A stretch of 64,000 bases of DNA from assembly GCF_022819385.1 (NCBI RefSeq), contig NZ_CP089290.1, positions 1 through 64,000 of the forward strand, in the 5' to 3' direction. The notes under the pieces were generated by a model. The model searched no databases. It saw only the letters and a program-made list of their open reading frames with translations, and was not told the origin of the DNA. The DNA comes from Candidatus Nanosynbacter sp. HMT-352. GTDB lineage: Bacteria; Patescibacteriota; Saccharimonadia; Saccharimonadales; Saccharimonadaceae. Position 1 is the first letter of the stretch, and every line of letters starts with the position of its first letter. Positions 42,042 to 51,360 of the stretch are shown here, in pieces. The position numbers were made by a program, and so were the translations under genes.

Positions 42042-42734
42042 ATGAATAAGAAAAGCTGGATAATTTTTGCAATTATTGTAGTGGCAATTGTTGGCGGAAT
42101 GGTTTATATTTCGACACAAAATCGACTAAACATTAGCGACATCAACAACGATCAGCTGAACACGGCTATCAGCGCAGAATCAAGAAATGGCAATATCGCG
42201 GATCATGAAATTGGTAGCAAAGACGCCAAAGTAACAATTATCGAATACGCCGACTATCAATGCCCTGGCTGTGGCACCGCTGCACCAAAAGCCGAAGCGC
42301 TAGCTAAAAAATATAAAGATCACGTTCGATTAATTTTCCGCAATTTCCCAATTGCTAGCTCACACCCTAACGCACGCGCTGCCGCTGCCGTGGCTGAAGC
42401 TGCTGGTTTACAGGGTAAATTCTGGGAAATGAATGAGCTTCTATACGCAAATCAGGACGCTTGGAAAAACGCCAACACGACAGAACGCGACAACATTTTT
42501 AAATCTTATGCTGAACAATTGAAGCTTAATATTGATCAATATAAAACCGATATTGCCAGCAACAAGGTTAAAAATAAAATCGACTTCGATATGGCTCTCG
42601 GCCGCAAGCACGGCGTTGCTGCAACACCAACTTTCTACATAAATGGAAAAAACACTGAGATGGACAGCTCTGGCTCAATCGAATCATCAGTTAAGGAAGC
42701 CTTGAAAAAAGCTGGCGTTGAAGTAAAAGATTAA
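42042..42734 (+). CDS. DsbA-like membrane-anchored thiol-disulfide oxidoreductase
   Basis: The 230-aa product has an N-terminal membrane anchor (about 6-25) and a thioredoxin fold with an inserted helical domain. The active site is YADYQCPGCGTAAP (CPGC near residues 76-79), and the cis-Pro loop is VAATPTFYINGK. It resembles the DsbA/BdbD group that introduces disulfides into exported proteins, which fits the several Cys-containing secreted proteins in this window. A strong terminator follows. Confidence 0.9.
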   Translation: MNKKSWIIFAIIVVAIVGGMVYISTQNRLNISDINNDQLNTAISAESRNGNIADHEIGSKDAKVTIIEYADYQCPGCGTAAPKAEALAKKYKDHVRLIFRNFPIASSHPNARAAAAVAEAAGLQGKFWEMNELLYANQDAWKNANTTERDNIFKSYAEQLKLNIDQYKTDIASNKVKNKIDFDMALGRKHGVAATPTFYINGKNTEMDSSGSIESSVKEALKKAGVEVKD

Positions 42735-42752
42735 CACATTTTCATACAAACC

Positions 42753-42790
42753 AAAATCCCGCTCCGGTGCCTTGGAGCGGGATTTGTTTA
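42753..42790 (+). terminator. Terminator after the DsbA-like gene
   Basis: A 12-bp perfect stem (42754-42765 with 42774-42785) followed by GTTTATA. Confidence 0.8.
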
Positions 42791-43099
42791 TAGTCGTCCC
42801 TATTCTATCGTTGGAGCGACCGCACTACTTTTTATTATTGTGCTATGTATGTTTGCCATTCGGCAGGCACCACATCCACCGCGATCTTTTTGCGCCTTGA
42901 TGGCACAAATTTGATTGCTATTGGCATGTGTTTTGCACTCCTTATTATTATGTGCAGCCCCACGCGCTTCGACCTTTATCACTTAATATCAGCAATTTAA
43001 TGCTTCGGCGTGCTTCGGCGCGAGACACGCTAACAATGTTACCAAACGTTTATTGGCACGTCAAGCAAAAACATTTTGAAAATGCTTATTATATCTATA
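42791..43099. other. Intergenic region, possible small peptide genes
   Basis: No confident gene. On the minus strand a 30-codon ORF (42835-42927, MPIAIKFVPSRRKK then VDVVPAEWQTY) has AAGGAG ten bases upstream. An overlapping 60-codon frame (42800-42982, GTG start) encodes a four-Cys peptide with GGCGACRMANIH. Only one, or neither, is likely to be real. A perfect tandem duplication of TGCTTCGGCG lies at 43001-43020. Confidence 0.3.
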
Positions 43100-44020
43100 T
43101 TAGAATAAGCGGAGTCGCTTAGCAACAAACATAACAAGTAAAATCAACAACACCGTAAAACTGGTGATAACTGGATACGCCCAAGGCTCGCCCTGAAACG
43201 GTAACGCGATATTCATTCCATACATCCCGTAAAAAACATTTGGAATAGCCAGAAGAATTGTTATGGCAGTCAACGCCTTCATACGTTGGTTTAGCGTATT
43301 ATTAGCAACCGTCGAATAAGCGTTTTGGATACTGGAAATTGTGTGCGTGCTGGAACTTATCGCCACTAAAACTTGCCTGATGTGTAGATCGACGTCCTCC
43401 AAGGCTTCCAGATCTCTGGTCTTAAATAAGTGGCGACGGTTTTCCATTAGTTGTGTAATAACGCGGGACATCCCTTCCAAACTGCTTCGATATTCATTAA
43501 GCGTGTCTTCAATTGCGACAAATTTAATAAAATCCGAATTCTCAACTTCATGACGGCTTAGTCGCCGACGAGCATCGCTAATTTGTTCCGTTAACAAATG
43601 CACGCGCTGTTCATATTGAGAAATAATATATGCCAAATTCGCAGCAAAAACTCCCGCTGGCCGCTCGGTTGTGCTAAATAAATAATCGCCAACTTCCAGA
43701 GGTGAAAATTTAACATGAGGCGATATTGTAATATAATGACCGCCGCTAATTGCAATCAAAAATGGCGCCGTTTTGCCAGAATCAGTTTGACCAAACGGTA
43801 TACGCGTAAAAATATATTCAACACCATCGGAAAATTCTGCTCGAGGCAATTCGTGGATGTCCAGTACATCGCGAACAATATTAGCAGACAGCGACAAAGC
43901 CTTTGAAACTCGAGTAGCATCAAGACTCCCGGTCAAATTAATCCAACCATTTTTATGCATTCGTTGAGCTTGCGTCAACTTTTCAGTCAACGATCTGCGT
44001 TCAAAATAGCCCACCATCAT
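43100..44020 (-). CDS. CorA-like magnesium transporter, copy 1
   Basis: The 306-aa product has a soluble N-terminal alpha/beta domain, a long stalk helix and two C-terminal membrane helices, with the pore signature YGMYGMNIALP after the first. CorA proteins form pentameric magnesium (or cobalt/nickel) channels. The ATG at 44020 is six bases after TATAAT. A paralogue of similar length lies 58 bases upstream in the same direction but with its own promoter. Confidence 0.92.
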   Translation of the reverse strand: MMVGYFERRSLTEKLTQAQRMHKNGWINLTGSLDATRVSKALSLSANIVRDVLDIHELPRAEFSDGVEYIFTRIPFGQTDSGKTAPFLIAISGGHYITISPHVKFSPLEVGDYLFSTTERPAGVFAANLAYIISQYEQRVHLLTEQISDARRRLSRHEVENSDFIKFVAIEDTLNEYRSSLEGMSRVITQLMENRRHLFKTRDLEALEDVDLHIRQVLVAISSSTHTISSIQNAYSTVANNTLNQRMKALTAITILLAIPNVFYGMYGMNIALPFQGEPWAYPVITSFTVLLILLVMFVAKRLRLF

Positions 44021-44026
44021 AAGAAA

Positions 44027-44032
44027 ATTATA
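44027..44032 (-). promoter_or_regulatory. -10 box of corA copy 1, leaderless start
   Basis: TATAAT, six bases, ATG at 44020. Confidence 0.65.
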
Positions 44033-44077
44033 ATATACACAAGCAATATTAGCAATCTGTCGAATTGCAATTAAACT

Positions 44078-44992
44078 TTATCGGCGACGCAGGAAATAAT
44101 AGCCCACAACAAACGCCAGCACTACACTGATCGCGGTAATCGCCCAAAACATCAATGGATTATCAGCACCTGGAACCGGCACGTTCATACCATACAAACC
44201 AGCGATCATCGTCGGAATAGTCAAGGCTACAGTAATTACGGTTAGCAGGCGAATCGTCTCATTAAGACGCGTATCCATCACCGCCCTATAGCTGTCGCGC
44301 ACATTAGTAATCGTCCTCAACAAACTTTTACAACGCGCAATCACCTGCTCCAAATCAATCGAAATGTCCTCAACGTCTTCCTTATCATCAGCTTTCAGTC
44401 GCAACTTCTGAGTCGCCAAAAGTCTCTCAATTGCCCAGTTCATCGGAATTAACGCGTCAAGATAATCATTCAATTTGCGCTCATACTCCGCCAAGGTGGC
44501 AATGTCATTAACTCTCAGCGTATGAATACTGTCTGTAGCCGCTCGCATTTGGCGATTAATCGTTGCCACGCGCCGCTGATATTGCGTTGAAATTGCCTCA
44601 ACCATCGCCACCAAAAGCTCAACTTGTCGATCCGTCCTAATTCGCACTTTATCAATAAATGGCTGCCACAATCGCCCCAAACTATCTCTGGACAACGTCA
44701 CGATATGATCTTTATTAATGCAGAATAAAATCGGCGTGGTAAAATCGTTAAAATCGTCGTCAGTGTCTGGCAATCGCGCAATCAAATAAGTCCACTCATC
44801 GTCAAACTCAATACGCGGCACCTCGTGCGGGTCAAGTGCGTCACTTATCAAATCCTCGTCCAAGCCCAGCGTCAACAATTGCGAAACCTCTTCGTCGCTC
44901 GGTCTTTCGCAACGCACCCACGAACCAGACCGCAAATTTTCTTGCGGGCTAATTATTGAATCGCTATTTGTCGAACGAAGATATTGCAACAT
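44078..44992 (-). CDS. CorA-like magnesium transporter, copy 2
   Basis: The 304-aa product has the same plan as copy 1: N-terminal domain (DALDPHEVPRIEFDDEWTYLIARLP), stalk helix, and two membrane helices with the pore motif GLYGMNVPVPG. The sequences are clearly diverged, so the duplication is old or the copies have different origins. TATAAT lies eight bases before the ATG, suggesting an almost leaderless mRNA. Confidence 0.92.
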   Translation of the reverse strand: MLQYLRSTNSDSIISPQENLRSGSWVRCERPSDEEVSQLLTLGLDEDLISDALDPHEVPRIEFDDEWTYLIARLPDTDDDFNDFTTPILFCINKDHIVTLSRDSLGRLWQPFIDKVRIRTDRQVELLVAMVEAISTQYQRRVATINRQMRAATDSIHTLRVNDIATLAEYERKLNDYLDALIPMNWAIERLLATQKLRLKADDKEDVEDISIDLEQVIARCKSLLRTITNVRDSYRAVMDTRLNETIRLLTVITVALTIPTMIAGLYGMNVPVPGADNPLMFWAITAISVVLAFVVGYYFLRRR

Positions 44993-45000
44993 AATTTCAT

Positions 45001-45006
45001 ATTATA
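45001..45006 (-). promoter_or_regulatory. -10 box of corA copy 2
   Basis: TATAAT, eight bases, ATG at 44992. Confidence 0.5.
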
Positions 45007-45029
45007 AAATAAAACATACATAAATACAA

Positions 45030-45060
45030 GAAGCTCCTGCGCCATTCACAGGAACTCCTT
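45030..45060 (-). terminator. Weak terminator after arcC
   Basis: An imperfect stem of about seven pairs (45033-45039 with 45049-45055) with a TTCTTGTATTT tail on the minus strand. Confidence 0.4.
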
Positions 45061-45068
45061 GATTTTTA

Positions 45069-46019
45069 TTACGATTTAACTATCGTGCCTGCCGAGCCGT
45101 TAATGGCTTCAGCGGTTTTATCTAGCGAAGTAATAATCGCCGTACGCCCCGACTTTCCATCCAAAAACGACAAGGCAGCCTGAGTTTTTGGCAACATCGA
45201 ACCTGCCGCAAATTGTCCATCGTCAATATGCTTTTGAAGTTCTTCTATTGAAACTTCCCCAAGAGATTGCTCATCTGGTTTGCCAAAATTAATTTTAGCA
45301 GCATCAACCGAAGTCAAAATCAGCAAAGTGTCAGCGTCCAAAAGATCTGCCAATTTTGCTGCACCGAAGTCCTTATCGATGACCGCAGCGACGCCCTTTA
45401 ATTGACCAGTTTCGTCTTGCAAAACAGGAATGCCGCCGCCGCCAGTTGAAACGACCGTCACGCCAGCATGAACCAGCGCCTTAATCACATCCGCCTCAAC
45501 AATTGTCTGAGGTTTTGGCGAAGGAACGACGCGTCGCCAGCCACGACCAGCGTCTTCTTTTACCGTGTAGCCGCGTTCGCTAGCGACGGTTTTTGCCTCG
45601 TCTTCCGAATAGAACGGACCAATTGGCTTGGTTGGATTTTGGAATGCTGAATCGCTCAAACTAACAATCGTTTGAGTTATAACACTAACAGCGCGATTGT
45701 TCATTTGATTAACCATAAAGGCGTCATGAAAAGCCTGTTGCAGCCAAAAGCCAATCAACCCCTGACTCATGGCGCCAGAATCTTCCAGCGGCAAGCTTGG
45801 TACATCTGGCGTGTTAATCGCCTCTTCGTGCAACACAATATTACCAACCTGAGGACCATTACCATGAACAATTGCTACGTTATGACCAGCCTGGATTAAC
45901 GGTAAAAGTTGTCGAACGGTTTCATCGGCTACTCGTTGCTGTTGCTCAGACGCGGCTTCGCCCTGCCGTTGCAGGGCGTTACCACCGAGCGCTACTACAA
46001 TAGTACGCTTCTTATCCAT
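45069..46019 (-). CDS. arcC: Carbamate kinase (arginine deiminase pathway)
   Basis: ArcC makes ATP from carbamoyl phosphate and ADP, the energy-yielding step of the pathway. The 316-aa product has the family N-terminus VVALGGNALQRQGEAAS, VHGNGPQVGNI, TGGGGIPV and the AAINGSAG-like end (TAEAINGSAGTIV). It is the last gene of the arc operon, three bases after the antiporter stop, with a poor Shine-Dalgarno that suggests coupling. Confidence 0.97.
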   Translation of the reverse strand: MDKKRTIVVALGGNALQRQGEAASEQQQRVADETVRQLLPLIQAGHNVAIVHGNGPQVGNIVLHEEAINTPDVPSLPLEDSGAMSQGLIGFWLQQAFHDAFMVNQMNNRAVSVITQTIVSLSDSAFQNPTKPIGPFYSEDEAKTVASERGYTVKEDAGRGWRRVVPSPKPQTIVEADVIKALVHAGVTVVSTGGGGIPVLQDETGQLKGVAAVIDKDFGAAKLADLLDADTLLILTSVDAAKINFGKPDEQSLGEVSIEELQKHIDDGQFAAGSMLPKTQAALSFLDGKSGRTAIITSLDKTAEAINGSAGTIVKS

Positions 46020-46022
46020 AGG

Positions 46023-47567
46023 CTACAGTGCTCCGAAAATTGCAATAACTGTGATGCTGATAATAGCAAATACCGCCATAATTGGAGCTGAGCGTTTTAG
46101 CCAGTCGCGATATGAAACGCCAGCCAAGGCCAATCCACCCATCAATGACGCGATAGTTGGAGCCATCATATTAATCAAGCCAGACGCTGTCGCAAATGCG
46201 GCAACCATAACTTCTTTGCTTGAGCCAACCAGGTCGGCAATTGGCGCAATAACCGGCATAGTTGCTGCCGCCAAACCTGATGATGACGGAACAATAAATG
46301 ACATTGGCAAGTAGAATAGATACGCCAACACACCAACAACACCGCCACCAGCATCTTTCAGAAGAGATTCACCCCAGCTGATGATTGTGTCCTGGATTTC
46401 GCCATTAGACATCACCACAGAAACACCTGTTGCCACTGCGATAATCAAAGCAACTGGCAAAATGTCTTTCACACCGTCGATAAATGTATCAACTGGGAAA
46501 ACACCCTCTTTCTTAAATTCTTTGTAGTAAATTGCGGTTATGACAATTGTTGAAATTAGGAATAGTGCAGTGATTTCATTGAAATACCAATCACCAAATG
46601 CCGCACTGTGGACTACACCAAGTACCGCGCCAATGACTGGCAAACCTGCAGCCCATTCAAACATATCAGCGAAGAATGTGATATTCCAACTTCCCCATGG
46701 AATCAAGGAAAGAATCATTAGCACAAACGTAATAGCAAACACGGACATAACGACTTTTCGTGGACCAGTGAATTTTGGTACGTTTGTCGTGTCGAGAGCA
46801 GCCGTAGCTGGCTTATAGCGAACATCTTCTTTGTACTTGCCGGCCTTAACTTTTGCGGCGTAACGCATAGTAAAGATAATCGCAGCAATCAAACAAAGTA
46901 CTAAGATGATAGACATTATTGGAATAACGCTACCCAATTTCACGTCTGCGGTTTTTGCTGCAACACCAGTAGAGAATGGGTTGATTGTTGAACCAAGCAC
47001 ACCAGTACCGGCACCCAACACAATCACCATCACACCAGTCATGGCGTTATATCCAGCAGCAATCATCATCGGTATGACGAGCGCGTAGAACGCCACAGTT
47101 TCTTCTTGCATACCGTAAGTAGTACCGCCGATAGCGAATAAAATCATCAGAATCGGGATGAGCCACTTTTCCTTGCCCTTCATCTTTCGAAGTAGTGCGC
47201 CAAGAGAAGCGTCAAGCGCACCAGTTTTCATAGTAACGCCTAAGAATCCACCAAGCACCATCACGAAGACGATAACATCAAGCTTGTCTGACATACCTTT
47301 AATAGGTGCAGTAAAGACGTCCCACAAACCTTGCTGATCGTGTTTTTTGATCTCTTCCTTTTTACCGTCTTTTTCTTCCGTGACGGTTCGATCTTTGTCG
47401 ACTACGTGATACGAATTAGCTATACGATCGCCATCTTCGTTTGTCTTATATAGTCCAGAAGGAACAACCCACGTCAATGCCGCCATAACGATGATCACGA
47501 CAAACAAAATAGTAAACGCCGACGGTGATCGAAGCTTCTGCTTTGCCTTTTTAATTTTTTCTACCAT
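46023..47567 (-). CDS. YfcC/DcuC-family transporter, probable arginine/ornithine exchanger
   Basis: The 514-aa product has about 12 membrane helices, a large hydrophilic insert after the first helix (about 38-80) and motifs of the YfcC (PF03606) family: GGTTYGMQEETVAFY, GSTINPFSTGVA and YLFYLPMSFIVPSSSGLAAATMPVIAPIADL. YfcC-type carriers often replace ArcD in arc operons of Gram-positive bacteria. The position between arcB and arcC makes arginine-ornithine exchange the likely role. AAGGAGG lies 10 bases before the ATG. Confidence 0.88.
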   Translation of the reverse strand: MVEKIKKAKQKLRSPSAFTILFVVIIVMAALTWVVPSGLYKTNEDGDRIANSYHVVDKDRTVTEEKDGKKEEIKKHDQQGLWDVFTAPIKGMSDKLDVIVFVMVLGGFLGVTMKTGALDASLGALLRKMKGKEKWLIPILMILFAIGGTTYGMQEETVAFYALVIPMMIAAGYNAMTGVMVIVLGAGTGVLGSTINPFSTGVAAKTADVKLGSVIPIMSIILVLCLIAAIIFTMRYAAKVKAGKYKEDVRYKPATAALDTTNVPKFTGPRKVVMSVFAITFVLMILSLIPWGSWNITFFADMFEWAAGLPVIGAVLGVVHSAAFGDWYFNEITALFLISTIVITAIYYKEFKKEGVFPVDTFIDGVKDILPVALIIAVATGVSVVMSNGEIQDTIISWGESLLKDAGGGVVGVLAYLFYLPMSFIVPSSSGLAAATMPVIAPIADLVGSSKEVMVAAFATASGLINMMAPTIASLMGGLALAGVSYRDWLKRSAPIMAVFAIISITVIAIFGAL

Positions 47568-47606
47568 TGCCTCGGAGCCTCCTTAACCTCCTCATTACGA
47601 CAACAA

Positions 47607-48596
47607 CTACAATGTCAAAGCCATCACAGCTTTGATTGTATGCATACGATTTTCCGCTTGATCAAAAACTATCGAATGTGGCGAGCGGAACACCTCATCC
47701 GTCACTTCCATTGAATCTAAACCGAAATCTTCCTGGATTTTCTTTCCAGTAATCGTTAATGCGTCGTGGAATGCCGGCAAGCAGTGCATAAACTTGACCT
47801 CAGGATTTCCTGTCAGATTAATCATCTGGCGATTAACTTGGAAATGTCGCAATTGGTTAATGCGTTCAGCAAACTTGTCTTCTTCGCCCATTGAAACCCA
47901 AACGTCCGTGTAAATTACATCAGCACCGCGCAAAGCTTCTTCGAAATTATCAGTGATAGTAATGCGTGCGTGGCTTGACCTGGCAAAATGATTTGCCTTA
48001 TCGACCAAAGCCTGATCTGGATGCAATTCACGAGGCGCCAAAATGCGAAAATCAAGTCCCATAATAGCTGAACCAATCATCAACGAGTTTGCCATATTAT
48101 TGCGACCATCGCCAACAAATACCAACTTAGTTCCCTTCAATTTTCCGACATACTCTTCAATTGTCATGAAGTCAGCCAAAATCTGTGTTGGATGAAACTT
48201 ATCGGTCAATCCATTCCATACTGGAACGCCAGCGTGACGTGCTAATTCCTCAACAGTCGCGTGGTCAAAGCCGCGGAATTCAATTCCATCAAACATTCGA
48301 CCCAAGACCTTAGCGGTATCTTCAACTGTCTCTTTCTTACCCAATTGAATATCATCTTTACCGAGATATTCTGGCGCAATTCCAAGGTCATTAGCCGCCA
48401 CCGTAAATGCGCAGCGTGTTCGCGTTGAAGTCTTTTCGAACAACAAAGCCACGTTTTTACCTTCATGGATTCGGTGCGGAATACCAGCATATTTCAATCG
48501 GCGATATTCACGAGCCGTATCTAGCAACAAGCGAATCTCTTCAGCGGTATAATCGCTCAAAGTCAGTAGCGATCGTCCTTTCAAACTCTGAGCCAT
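47607..48596 (-). CDS. arcB: Ornithine carbamoyltransferase, catabolic
   Basis: ArcB splits citrulline into ornithine and carbamoyl phosphate. The 329-aa product has the carbamoyl-phosphate motif [12 protein letters not shown] in [12 protein letters not shown], and the ornithine-binding [10 protein letters not shown]. The catabolic direction is inferred from the operon. Its ATG overlaps the arcA stop (TAATG). Confidence 0.97.
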   Translation of the reverse strand: MAQSLKGRSLLTLSDYTAEEIRLLLDTAREYRRLKYAGIPHRIHEGKNVALLFEKTSTRTRCAFTVAANDLGIAPEYLGKDDIQLGKKETVEDTAKVLGRMFDGIEFRGFDHATVEELARHAGVPVWNGLTDKFHPTQILADFMTIEEYVGKLKGTKLVFVGDGRNNMANSLMIGSAIMGLDFRILAPRELHPDQALVDKANHFARSSHARITITDNFEEALRGADVIYTDVWVSMGEEDKFAERINQLRHFQVNRQMINLTGNPEVKFMHCLPAFHDALTITGKKIQEDFGLDSMEVTDEVFRSPHSIVFDQAENRMHTIKAVMALTL

Positions 48597-49834
48597 TAGA
48601 ATACATCCTCTCGTACTAGCGGCATACTCATACAGCGTGGACCGCCACGACCGCGTCCAAGCTCAGCACCACTAATTTCAATAACTTCGATACCGTTTTC
48701 GCGCAATTTCTGGTTAGTTACGTAGTTGCGGTCATAAGTCACCACAACACCCGGCGCAATTGCCAAAGTGTTTGAACCGTCATTCCATTGCTCACGAGCA
48801 GCAGCAATTGGATCGCCACCGCCACACTCAATCAACGTAACACTTGGCAAGCCCAGTGCAACTCTCAAAACGTGCTCCAAATCTGTTTCGTGTGTAATTC
48901 GTGGAAATGGCTGACCTTCAACCTTCTCCAAAATGAAACAATTCATCCTGCCGCCATGGTCGCGAATTTCTGGGTGAATCGTAAACTTATCACGATCAAT
49001 CATTGTAAACACTGTATCAAGGTGCATAAAGGCGTGAGATTTTGGAATTTCCATAGCGATGACTTTCTCGAATTTCGAGCCAGCAAACAATTTGGTCGCC
49101 ATCTTTTCAATTGCCTCAGCAGTTGTTCGCTCTGAAACACCAATTGCCATAACCTTATCGCTTAATATCAATTCGTCGCCGCCTTCCATTGAGAATTTCT
49201 CTGTGCGGTTATACCAAACTGGCGCACGATTAGCAAAACGTGGATGGTGGTCGATGATGTAGCGCATAAATAGCGATTCACGACGACGAGCCGTCCAGTG
49301 CATCTTGTTGATTGTCAAACCGTTACCAATTGCGGCAGCTGGGTCGCGTGTAAAGTATAGATTTGGCATTGGATCGAGATAGAACGGATAATGATTTTTC
49401 TCGATCATATTATGAAGTTGCTGATGCTGATCTGGAGGCAAAGTAATTTCATCCTTGCGAACACCAGCCATAATCTTGCGAATCATAGCGTGAGTTGGCA
49501 AGTCCAACAAGAATTGACGCAATGTTTGAGTAACGCGGCGTGAATCCTGCTTAGAAGCAGCCAACATTTCATCGACAAATTGTTCGCGCAATTGATCTGT
49601 GTTAATTGCCTCGGCGACCAATTGATCCAGATACAAAACTTCGATTCCACGACTTCTCAATACTTCCGCAAAAGCATCGTGTTCAGCCTGCGCCACTTTC
49701 AGATATGGAATATCGTCAAATAAAAGATCAGTCAGATAGTCTGGCGTCAAATTCTCCAGCTCTTCACCTGGCCGATGCAATAGAACGGTCTTAAGTTTTC
49801 CTATTTCAGACGTGATGTGAATTGGTTCATCCAT
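48596..49834 (-). CDS. arcA: Arginine deiminase
   Basis: ArcA converts arginine to citrulline and ammonia, raising pH and feeding ATP synthesis. The 412-aa product shows all catalytic motifs: [42 protein letters not shown] and the C-terminal [11 protein letters not shown] with the nucleophilic Cys. GGGAGGG before the ATG at 49834 favours this start over a GTG one codon earlier. It is the first gene of arcA-arcB-antiporter-arcC. No arginine repressor (ArgR/ArcR) gene is found beside it. Confidence 0.98.
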   Translation of the reverse strand: MDEPIHITSEIGKLKTVLLHRPGEELENLTPDYLTDLLFDDIPYLKVAQAEHDAFAEVLRSRGIEVLYLDQLVAEAINTDQLREQFVDEMLAASKQDSRRVTQTLRQFLLDLPTHAMIRKIMAGVRKDEITLPPDQHQQLHNMIEKNHYPFYLDPMPNLYFTRDPAAAIGNGLTINKMHWTARRRESLFMRYIIDHHPRFANRAPVWYNRTEKFSMEGGDELILSDKVMAIGVSERTTAEAIEKMATKLFAGSKFEKVIAMEIPKSHAFMHLDTVFTMIDRDKFTIHPEIRDHGGRMNCFILEKVEGQPFPRITHETDLEHVLRVALGLPSVTLIECGGGDPIAAAREQWNDGSNTLAIAPGVVVTYDRNYVTNQKLRENGIEVIEISGAELGRGRGGPRCMSMPLVREDVF

Positions 49835-49881
49835 CACAACCCTCCCCTGTTTATATTAGTGATGTTTTAATTGTAACACGT

Positions 49882-50514
49882 TTATGTTTTTGGGCAAGAG
49901 GAGATGATTGCCAGACTGGCCTCGGTTCTGACTGCGAATTGTCGGTTAACTCTTAGCCATTCATCAGTGGCTTTTGCAGCGCCCGGTAGAGCTTCATTTG
50001 CGTAATCATCGACAATAATTATCGCGTCTTCATTAAATTTACTTCCACAAGCCCGAAAAGAATCGACAATTGACTCATAAAAATCACCATCAAAAAACGC
50101 AAACATAATATTTTCCGGCACATCATCAGAAGTAAAATCGGAAAACCAACCTTTATGAATAATCGGCGACTTCAGCCCCGCTTTCTTAAAATTCTGGACA
50201 AATGTCTTACGCGGCGCTAATAACTCGCCAGCCTTAAACTGATCACCCGCGGCGCTATTATCCTTCTGGGTTTTTTCTGGCAATCCCGCAAACGAATCGT
50301 AAACGTGAAATTCGCCCGTAAAATTATAAGCGTCCAGCAGTCGGCGAATAAACAAACTAGTTGTGCCAACATAACAGCCAAGCTCCACGATGTTTCCAGT
50401 GGCGCCACGGCGTAAAGTATTCTCCAACTCCCTTAAAAGCGCGCCAAGCTCTTTTATATCGACTTGGTCAGAAATAATTGGGTATTTAGCAAGGAGTTGG
50501 TCTGCGATATTCAT
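49882..50514 (-). CDS. TylF/MycF-type SAM-dependent methyltransferase
   Basis: The 210-aa product has the class I SAM motif VELGCYVGTTSLFIRRLL near residue 42, YDSFAGLPEK, and a metal-binding AFFDGDFYESI followed by IIIVDDYAN. These are features of TylF/macrocin O-methyltransferases, which act on sugars in known cases; the substrate here is unknown. The ATG is six bases after TATAAT. It lies just upstream of the arc operon but with its own promoter. Confidence 0.82.
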   Translation of the reverse strand: MNIADQLLAKYPIISDQVDIKELGALLRELENTLRRGATGNIVELGCYVGTTSLFIRRLLDAYNFTGEFHVYDSFAGLPEKTQKDNSAAGDQFKAGELLAPRKTFVQNFKKAGLKSPIIHKGWFSDFTSDDVPENIMFAFFDGDFYESIVDSFRACGSKFNEDAIIIVDDYANEALPGAAKATDEWLRVNRQFAVRTEASLAIISSCPKT

Positions 50515-50520
50515 GACTTA

Positions 50521-50526
50521 ATTATA
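50521..50526 (-). promoter_or_regulatory. -10 box of the TylF-like gene, leaderless start
   Basis: TATAAT, six bases, ATG at 50514. Confidence 0.65.
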
Positions 50527-50612
50527 AATACTTCGCCAAATATCAACAAATTTATTAACGACTCAGCCCTATATATTTACAGTTTTATGAAGTAAACTAT
50601 CAATTAGCACCT

Positions 50613-51353
50613 ATGAATAATCACGATATTATCAAAACATTTTTACCGAAACAGCTGGACATAAAACACCTCGATCTCCTGCTACCTGCCTTACAAAAGT
50701 CAAACCTAATTGTTCATGGTGAAATTCACGGCATAAAAGAAAATGCCAATATTATCTACACTCTAGTTATAAAACTTGGCATAAAGAGATTAGCTATTGA
50801 AGCCAGCCCCGCAGCGTCCAACTTCATCAATTCAGTAAAGACCGGATCTTGCGATTTTTCCTTAGTTGATGAAGACCTTTTTGACTTAAGCGTTCTATCT
50901 CTTGAGATGATAAAAACGATAGCAATTCTTCTACGGCAAAATCAACTTAAAGAGCTCGTTTTTATTGATACATTTTTTGACAATTTAGATAAGGATGCCG
51001 TCATATCACCAAGCCCGCAGGAACGAGAAGAACAACTAGCTAAAAATATCCTTAAAATTGACGATTCCCTATTAACGTTATGTATTATGGGGCAATGGCA
51101 CACGCAACCTGAAGTCGTTAAAAATAACGAAACGCAACATAAATCAGCGCTATATCGCTTAAGAAAAGTAAAGCCAAATGTGCCGTTTATACACAATGTC
51201 TACCGACAAGGACAACTATTTAACGACGGAAAAATAATTGAACTTCCGAAAAACCCATCAGTTCCGCCTTATTATGAAATTGTCCAGAAAACTGATATTG
51301 ATTTCGATTTGCACACACCAAAAGCTACAAAAATATCACTATATAAAAAGTAG
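50613..51353 (+). CDS. EreA/ChaN/TraB-like hydrolase-fold protein
   Basis: The 246-aa product has NLIVHGEIHGIKENANIIYTLV near residue 28 and LCIMGQWHTQPE near 165, the paired GE-x-HG and H-containing motifs of the EreA/ChaN-like superfamily (erythromycin esterase, haem-binding and TIKI-type metalloprotease relatives). There is no signal peptide, so it is probably cytoplasmic. Activity cannot be assigned. Its 3' end is seven bases from the convergent ABC exporter gene. No good -10/ATG spacing or Shine-Dalgarno is visible. Confidence 0.65.
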   Translation: MNNHDIIKTFLPKQLDIKHLDLLLPALQKSNLIVHGEIHGIKENANIIYTLVIKLGIKRLAIEASPAASNFINSVKTGSCDFSLVDEDLFDLSVLSLEMIKTIAILLRQNQLKELVFIDTFFDNLDKDAVISPSPQEREEQLAKNILKIDDSLLTLCIMGQWHTQPEVVKNNETQHKSALYRLRKVKPNVPFIHNVYRQGQLFNDGKIIELPKNPSVPPYYEIVQKTDIDFDLHTPKATKISLYKK

Positions 51354-51360
51354 CAGTCAA

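Noticed and set aside
48596..49834. Peptidylarginine deiminase or agmatine deiminase instead of ArcA
   Set aside because: The motif set, length and adjacency to arcB and arcC fit arginine deiminase only.
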